The notes under the pieces: generated by a model | Seen by the model: only the letters and a program-made list of their open reading frames with translations | Databases searched by the model: none | What the model was told of the DNA's origin: nothing | Made by a program: the position numbers and the translations under genes | NCBI GenBank assembly: GCA_023487865.1 | Contig: JAMDBG010000152.1 | Span: 1-9,066 of the forward strand | Length of the DNA stretch: 9,066 bases | Direction of reading: 5' to 3' | Origin: Deltaproteobacteria bacterium | Lineage (GTDB): Bacteria > Desulfobacterota > Syntrophia > Syntrophales > UBA5619 | In this document: positions 5,592-9,066 of the stretch, one piece after another | Layout: every line of letters begins with the position of its first letter | Position numbering within the stretch: the stretch's first letter is position 1

Positions 5592-5863
5592 ACACGACAC
5601 CTGCACCCAGGGGTCCCAGTAAAGGGCCAAGACCGCAGAAAAAGTTCTTTCATCGGAGAAAGTTCTGCCGGTTCTGCACTGATTCGAATATAAAGATCGA
5701 ATACAAAGATCCGCAGACACTGCGAGATTTTACAACAGAGAGAGGCAAGATCATGCCGCGGCGCATTACGGGAAACTGCGCCAAACACCAGCGGGAATTG
5801 ACCGTGGCCATCAAGAAAGCGCGGACGATCGCCCTGCTGCCCTTTGTTGTATCCGAAGGATAA
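5588..5863 (+). CDS. rpsR: 30S ribosomal protein S18
   Basis: S18 pairs with S6 on the small-subunit platform. The 91-residue protein has a basic, proline-rich N-terminus, then RRKFCRFC (23-30), YKDPQTLRDFTTERGKI (39-55), PRRITGNCAKHQRELTVAIKKAR and the LLPFV end typical of S18. C27 and C30 with C64 and H67 form a CxxC...CxxH set, so this looks like a zinc-binding (C+) S18. It starts inside the rpsF stop (ATGA), and the poor ribosome binding site implies translational coupling. A strong terminator follows within 10 bases of the stop. Confidence 0.96.
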   Translation: MNTTPAPRGPSKGPRPQKKFFHRRKFCRFCTDSNIKIEYKDPQTLRDFTTERGKIMPRRITGNCAKHQRELTVAIKKARTIALLPFVVSEG

Positions 5864-5872
5864 ACGGATGTC

Positions 5873-5924
5873 GGACAGCCGCGTCTCCGGCCATGTCGAC
5901 GGCGCTGCGGCTGTCCCGTTTTTC
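5873..5924 (+). terminator. Terminator after rpsR
   Basis: GGACAGCCGC (5873-5882) pairs perfectly with GCGGCTGTCC (5907-5916) across a 24-base loop, followed by CGTTTTTC (T-run 5919-5923). It begins 10 bases after the rpsR stop. It would separate rpsF-rpsR from the downstream DUF2232-rplI-dnaB genes, or attenuate read-through into them. Confidence 0.7.
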
Positions 5925-6020
5925 TTCGGAAGCTGAAACGATTGCGGCCTTTTCTCCGTCTGTGATTCTCATCCTTGATCCGAGCCCTGTCATTCCGGAG
6001 CAGACCTTCTCAAAGTGGTG

Positions 6021-6049
6021 TTCACTTTCATCAGGACTTACGAGAAAAT
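6021..6049 (+). promoter_or_regulatory. Weak candidate promoter for DUF2232-rplI-dnaB
   Basis: TTCACT (6021-6026) and GAAAAT (6044-6049) are 17 bases apart, each matching 4 of 6 consensus positions. It lies about 82 bases upstream of the DUF2232 ATG and after the rpsR terminator, where a new promoter would be needed. The hexamers are weak. Confidence 0.22.
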
Positions 6050-6130
6050 CGGGGCAGGGTCTGATGGGGCTGCTTCTTTTCAGGGAAAGACGAGGCGGGT
6101 TCGGAATTGGAGAGAGAAAAGGTTTTTTAT

Positions 6131-7075
6131 ATGAAAAACGGCATGATCCGGGGCGTTGCGGTCCTCTCCCTGACCTTGCTTGTTGTCATACTGATCCCCA
6201 TTATCGGACCGGTCGCCGTCATTATGACCCCCCTGCCGATTCTCTATTTCTGTTTCCGTCTGGGCAGGATTCAAGGGCTGGCGTCCCTGGCAATTGCTTT
6301 TCTGGTCGTTTCAGGCATCCTCAGTCTCCTGGGTCGCCCTGCAAGCATCTCGGTTCTGACGATGATCAGCTTCACCGGTGTCCTGCTCGCGGAGGTTTTG
6401 CGGAGACGTTATACGATCGAAAAGACATTTGTGGTGGCGTCTCTGATATTGTTCTTTTCCGGAATCGGCTTCGTACTCTACTACACCCTGCAAACCGGCA
6501 CTGCACCGTTGCGATTGGTGGAAATGTACATCACAGGCGTCATTAAAGAAAACCTGAAGTTATACGAACAGATGAATATCTCCGATGACCAGATCCAGAT
6601 GATCAGGGAGAATATCCCGGAGATCACACGGTTTTTTGCCGGTATCTTCCCCGCCCTCACCCTGTCGGGGGCGATACTCACCGTCTGGCTGAACGTGCTT
6701 TCGGGACGTTTGCTTCTGCGCAGATACGCCGTGGGATTTCCGGATTTTGGCGATCTGACCCTGTGGAAGGCGCCGGACAAGCTCATTTGGCTACTGATCA
6801 CGTCGGGGTTGATGGTGCTTGCGCCAGTTGACGTTCTGGGGACTGTCGGGATAAACCTCTTGATCATCTGCTGTCTGGTCTATCTCTTCCAGGGATTGGC
6901 CATCGCCGGCTTCTTCTTCAAGCTCAAGAGGGTCCCTGTGATTTTCCGATGGCTTTTTTATATGCTCATCGTTGTTCAACAATATATGGCCCTTGTTGTG
7001 ATCGCCTTCGGTCTTTTCGATCTTTGGGTGGATTTCCGAAAACGGATAGCGAGGATAAAAGATGCTCCTGCATAA
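6131..7075 (+). CDS. DUF2232 (YybS-like) multi-pass membrane protein
   Basis: This 314-residue protein is strongly hydrophobic with about eight membrane segments. They include SLTLLVVILIPIIGPVAVI near the N-terminus, LASLAIAFLVVSGILSLL, TFVVASLILFFSGIGFVLY, IFPALTLSGAILTVWLNVL and the pairs in the last 100 residues. A soluble stretch, MYITGVIKENLKLYEQMNIS, and the helix after it (about 145-180) interrupt them. Size, topology and position before rplI fit the DUF2232/YybS family, whose function is not established. I chose ATG 6131 (MKNGMIRG) over an in-frame TTG at 6107, which has no ribosome binding site of its own. GGAGAG and AAAAGG lie upstream of the ATG. It precedes rplI by 30 bases and is probably co-transcribed with it. 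Confidence 0.8.
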   Translation: MKNGMIRGVAVLSLTLLVVILIPIIGPVAVIMTPLPILYFCFRLGRIQGLASLAIAFLVVSGILSLLGRPASISVLTMISFTGVLLAEVLRRRYTIEKTFVVASLILFFSGIGFVLYYTLQTGTAPLRLVEMYITGVIKENLKLYEQMNISDDQIQMIRENIPEITRFFAGIFPALTLSGAILTVWLNVLSGRLLLRRYAVGFPDFGDLTLWKAPDKLIWLLITSGLMVLAPVDVLGTVGINLLIICCLVYLFQGLAIAGFFFKLKRVPVIFRWLFYMLIVVQQYMALVVIAFGLFDLWVDFRKRIARIKDAPA

Positions 7076-7105
7076 ACCGATGCTCTCTTATAAGGAGGAA
7101 GTGAT

Positions 7106-7552
7106 ATGAAAGTGATTTTAAAACAGCACGTGGAATCTCTCGGCAAGGCCGGGGATACGGTTAAAGTGGCGGACGGTTACGGGCGGAATTTTCTGATCCC
7201 CAAAGGGCTGGCCGTGGAAGCGAATACGAGGAACCTCAAGGCATTCGAGCACGAAAAGCAGAGAATTCTGCACGAGGCGGATAAGATTCACAAACAGGCC
7301 GAAGAAACTGCGACAAAGCTTGGTGGTGTGACCTGTACCATCGCCCGGCGTGTCGGGGAACAGGAGAAACTCTTCGGATCGGTCGGTGTGAAGGACATCG
7401 AAGAGTCGCTCGCATCCCAGGGTATCGAGATCGACAAGCGAAACATCCTCCTGGATGAGCCGATCAAGGCACTCGGCGAATTTCCTGTCCGGATCAAGCT
7501 CAGCGCCGGCGTGACCGCCGAGATAAAAGTCGCCGTTGTGGCCGAATCTTGA
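7106..7552 (+). CDS. rplI: 50S ribosomal protein L9
   Basis: L9 binds 23S rRNA domain V near the L1 stalk and helps frame maintenance. The protein has 148 residues, the normal length. MKVILKQHVESLGKAGDTVKVADGYGRNFLIPKGLA is the classic L9 N-domain (written here as positions 1-36, with signature GYGRNFLIPKG at 24-34). A long connecting helix (about 40-75) rich in Glu, Lys and Ala follows, then the C-domain with LFGSVG (89-94) and a terminal strand EIKVAVV. GGAGG lies 7 bases before the ATG. A hairpin with a T-run separates it from dnaB. Confidence 0.97.
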   Translation: MKVILKQHVESLGKAGDTVKVADGYGRNFLIPKGLAVEANTRNLKAFEHEKQRILHEADKIHKQAEETATKLGGVTCTIARRVGEQEKLFGSVGVKDIEESLASQGIEIDKRNILLDEPIKALGEFPVRIKLSAGVTAEIKVAVVAES

Positions 7553-7556
7553 ATCA

Positions 7557-7589
7557 GCGGTCGCATGACAAACACTTGACCGCCTTTTT
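7557..7589 (+). terminator. Weak terminator/attenuator between rplI and dnaB
   Basis: GCGGTC (7557-7562) pairs with GACCGC (7578-7583), followed by CTTTTT (7584-7589), starting 5 bases after the rplI stop. The stem is only 6 bp with a 15-base loop, so it probably reduces read-through into dnaB without fully stopping it. Confidence 0.4.
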
Positions 7590-7604
7590 ACGAGGGCATC
7601 AACC

Positions 7605-8909
7605 ATGAAGGATATTGACGCCTCCCTGCATAAGGTGCCTCCCCAGAACCTCGAAGCGGAACAATCCGTCCTGGGCGGCATCCTGCTGGATAACCTCGCC
7701 CTGAATACGGTCTTGGAACTGCTGGAGACGGACGATTTTTACAGCGAGGCCCACCGGAAGATCTTTTCCGCCATTATCGAGCTGTCCAATCGGAACGAAC
7801 CGTGCGACCTGATTACGCTGAGCAATATCCTCAAAAGCCAGCAACGGATGGAAAAGGTCGGGGGAACGGCCTATATCGCCTCGCTGGTGGACAATGTCTC
7901 CTCGGCGGCAAATATCGCCTATTATGCCAAAATCATTAAGGAAAAGAGTATCCTGCGCCGTCTCATCGGTACGGCCACCGAGATCCTCAGCAAGAGCTAC
8001 GACGCCGGGATGGACATCGACAGTGTCCTGGACGAGGCGGAACATGCCATCTTTGAGATCTCCGAGAACAAGATCCGTCCTTCCTTTCACCCGATTCGGG
8101 AGATCATCAAGGACAGCTTCAAAACAATCGAACGGCTCTATGCCAAAAAGGAGCTGGTCACCGGGGTGGCAACCGGTTTCGACAAGATCGACGACCTCAC
8201 ATCGGGACTCCAGAACTCCGACCTGATCATCATCGCCGGTCGGCCGAGCATGGGCAAAACCGCTTTTGCCCTGAACATCGCCCAGTACGCCGCCCTGGAG
8301 ATGGGTGTCCCGGTCGCGATTTTCTCTCTGGAAATGGCAAAGGAGCAGCTGGCGACACGTATGCTGGCCTCGGAAGCCCGTGTGGATTCGCAGCGACTCC
8401 GCAAGGGATTTCTCGGGGAAACCGACTGGCCGAAACTGACCACCGCTGCGGGGCGCCTTTCGGAAGCGCCGGTCTACATCGACGATACACCGGCGATCAC
8501 CGTCATCGAAATGAAGGCCAAATCCCGCCGTCTCAAGGCCGAGGCCGGCCTCGGCCTGATCATTCTCGATTACCTCCAGCTGATGCGGGGCGGCGCCTTC
8601 AAGGATTCACGGGAACAAGAGATTTCGGAAATCAGCCGCTCCCTCAAGGCCCTGGCGAAGGAGCTCTCCGTCCCGGTAATCGCCCTTTCGCAGCTGAACC
8701 GGAAAGTGGAGGACCGGACCAGCCGGCGTCCGCAGATGGCGGACCTGCGGGAATCGGGCGCCATCGAACAGGATGCGGACCTGATTGCCTTTATCTACCG
8801 GGACGAGGTCTACAATCGATCGGCGACCGCTATCACATTACCCGGGAGCGGGCCAGGCAGATCGAAAAACAGGCCCTGCGGAAGCTGGGGCTTGCCATCC
8901 CCTACCTGA
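7605..8909 (+). CDS. dnaB: Replicative DNA helicase DnaB, 5' part, interrupted at its 3' end
   Basis: DnaB is the hexameric replication-fork helicase. The start at 7605 has GAGGG 8 bases upstream. Residues 9-110 form the N-terminal domain (VPPQNLEAEQSVLGGILLDN at 11-30). The RecA-like motor follows: AGRPSMGKTAFALN (Walker A, 211-224), SLEMAKEQL (241-249), LIILDYLQL (Walker B, D322), SQLNRKVEDR (362-371) and DLRESGAIEQDADLIAFIYRDEVYN (380-404). After N404 the family sequence stops. The 30 or so final residues (from RSATAITL) are unlike DnaB and end at TGA 8907-8909. The expected tail with the KQRNGPTGT arginine-finger motif is missing here and is found inverted at 8953-9066. Real homology therefore ends at about 8817-8822. 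As written the protein would lack the arginine finger and should be inactive, which is not viable for an essential gene. No intein is present. It is either rearranged or misassembled. Confidence 0.93.
   Translation: MKDIDASLHKVPPQNLEAEQSVLGGILLDNLALNTVLELLETDDFYSEAHRKIFSAIIELSNRNEPCDLITLSNILKSQQRMEKVGGTAYIASLVDNVSSAANIAYYAKIIKEKSILRRLIGTATEILSKSYDAGMDIDSVLDEAEHAIFEISENKIRPSFHPIREIIKDSFKTIERLYAKKELVTGVATGFDKIDDLTSGLQNSDLIIIAGRPSMGKTAFALNIAQYAALEMGVPVAIFSLEMAKEQLATRMLASEARVDSQRLRKGFLGETDWPKLTTAAGRLSEAPVYIDDTPAITVIEMKAKSRRLKAEAGLGLIILDYLQLMRGGAFKDSREQEISEISRSLKALAKELSVPVIALSQLNRKVEDRTSRRPQMADLRESGAIEQDADLIAFIYRDEVYNRSATAITLPGSGPGRSKNRPCGSWGLPSPT
8817..8822. other. Break point inside dnaB at a CGATCG palindrome
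   Basis: DnaB homology on the + strand ends at AAT (8814-8816). Sigma-factor homology in another frame begins at ATC (8819-8821). Both sides are compatible with sharing GATC (8818-8821): CGA-TC could continue dnaB codons, and G-ATC could continue a GAG-ATC pair in the sigma gene. A 4-base palindrome at the junction fits a microhomology inversion or ligation of GATC-cut fragments. Confidence 0.7.
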
Positions 8910-8938
8910 GCAGGGAAACCAAACTGCTCAAGGCCTGA
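8819..8938 (+). pseudogene. 3' end of a sigma-70 family (RpoH-like) sigma factor gene
   Basis: Frame ATC (8819) to TGA (8936-8938) encodes 39 residues beginning IGDRYHITRERARQIEKQ and ending RETKLLKA. This is sigma region 4.2, the helix-turn-helix that reads the -35 element. The RERARQIE core is typical, and IGDRYHITRERARQ is closest in flavour to heat-shock type sigma factors (RpoH) as I recall them. The family subtype is therefore tentative. There is no start codon and the 5' part is not present upstream, where dnaB lies in another frame. The fragment is thus cut at the 8817-8822 break. The rest of the gene is predicted to lie to the right of the window on the - strand if the rearrangement is a simple inversion. 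Confidence 0.8.
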
Positions 8939-8952
8939 CGGCGTCGTTTCTG

Positions 8953-9066
8953 CTAAATCCCTTCATCGGCGCGGGCGAGATTTTCAAACCGGGTATATTT
9001 TTCCTGAAAGGCCAGCTTGACGGTACCTGTCGGTCCGTTTCTCTGTTTGCCGATGATGATTTCGGC
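8953..9066 (-). pseudogene. dnaB: Inverted 3' end of dnaB (DnaB C-terminus), cut by the window edge
   Basis: Reading the - strand from 9066, the sequence encodes AEIIIGKQRNGPTGTV, then KLAFQEKYTRFENLARADEGI and a TAG stop (8953-8955). This is the C-terminal 37 residues of DnaB, containing the arginine-finger motif KQRNG and the terminal YTRFEN. It is precisely the part missing from the + strand gene, apart from about 10 residues that would lie just past 9066. 404 + about 10 + 37 gives about 450 residues, the normal DnaB length. The complementarity argues for one gene split and flipped, not for two dnaB copies. Fourteen bases separate its stop from the sigma-factor stop. Confidence 0.88.

Noticed and set aside
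5893..6546. Long + strand open frame overlapping the start of DUF2232
   Set aside because: It begins inside the rpsR terminator, has no family resemblance, and its latter half is an out-of-frame reading of the clearly hydrophobic DUF2232 gene.
7118..8764. Several antisense and alternative frames over rplI and dnaB
   Set aside because: They are shadows of GC-rich coding sequence. The + strand frames encode unmistakable L9 and DnaB.
8817..8938. Intein or programmed frameshift as the reason for the dnaB interruption
   Set aside because: The inserted sequence is sigma region 4.2, not an intein, and the missing DnaB tail lies on the opposite strand. Splicing or frameshifting cannot join them.

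Overview
The window joins two kinds of DNA at about position 3989. The left part (1 to about 3989) is accessory and visibly AT-richer. It looks like the right end of an integrated mobile element. The right part (about 3990-9066) is GC-richer chromosomal backbone carrying a ribosomal protein / dnaB locus. The order rpsF, rpsR, a DUF2232 membrane protein, rplI, dnaB, with no ssb between rpsF and rpsR, is one I associate with Desulfobacterota (the former Deltaproteobacteria, Geobacter or Syntrophus-like). That placement is an inference from gene order and protein flavour.

Left element. Positions 1-326 have no convincing gene but hold a dense series of hairpins. A small PD-(D/E)XK-type nuclease gene follows on the + strand (327-875). 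A 246-base convergent gap (876-1121) carries four copies of TGTTACA. On the - strand, reading leftwards from 3729, are parA, parB (overlapping parA by 25 bases) and a replication-relaxation family gene. This looks like a maintenance module for an integrative or plasmid-like element. An 18-bp perfect palindrome over the parB stop codon is a candidate centromere (parS). A palindrome over the likely parA promoter is a candidate operator. No integrase or conjugation gene is visible, so the element must continue left of the window.

Junction. Positions 3990-4034 are exactly the 3' 45 nt of a tRNA-Lys(TTT), from the anticodon loop to CCA, followed by a strong terminator. The 5' half is absent. This is the expected remnant of site-specific integration into a tRNA gene. 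The intact, reconstituted tRNA should lie beyond the left edge.

Backbone. A small one-helix membrane protein of unknown function is on the - strand (4168-4449). A promoter (4943-4971) and a leader whose fold would hide the ribosome binding site precede rpsF, which starts at TTG. rpsR overlaps rpsF by 4 bases and ends at a strong terminator. DUF2232, rplI and dnaB follow.

The strangest feature is at the right end. dnaB reads normally to residue about 404 and then stops matching at a GATC within CGATCG (8817-8822). It is followed in a different frame by the last 39 residues of a sigma-70-type factor (region 4.2). After a 14-base spacer, the missing C-terminus of DnaB appears on the opposite strand (8953-9066, cut by the window edge). 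The simplest reading is a short inversion of about 0.3 kb with break points inside dnaB and inside a convergent sigma-factor gene, or an assembly/cloning artefact that mimics one.
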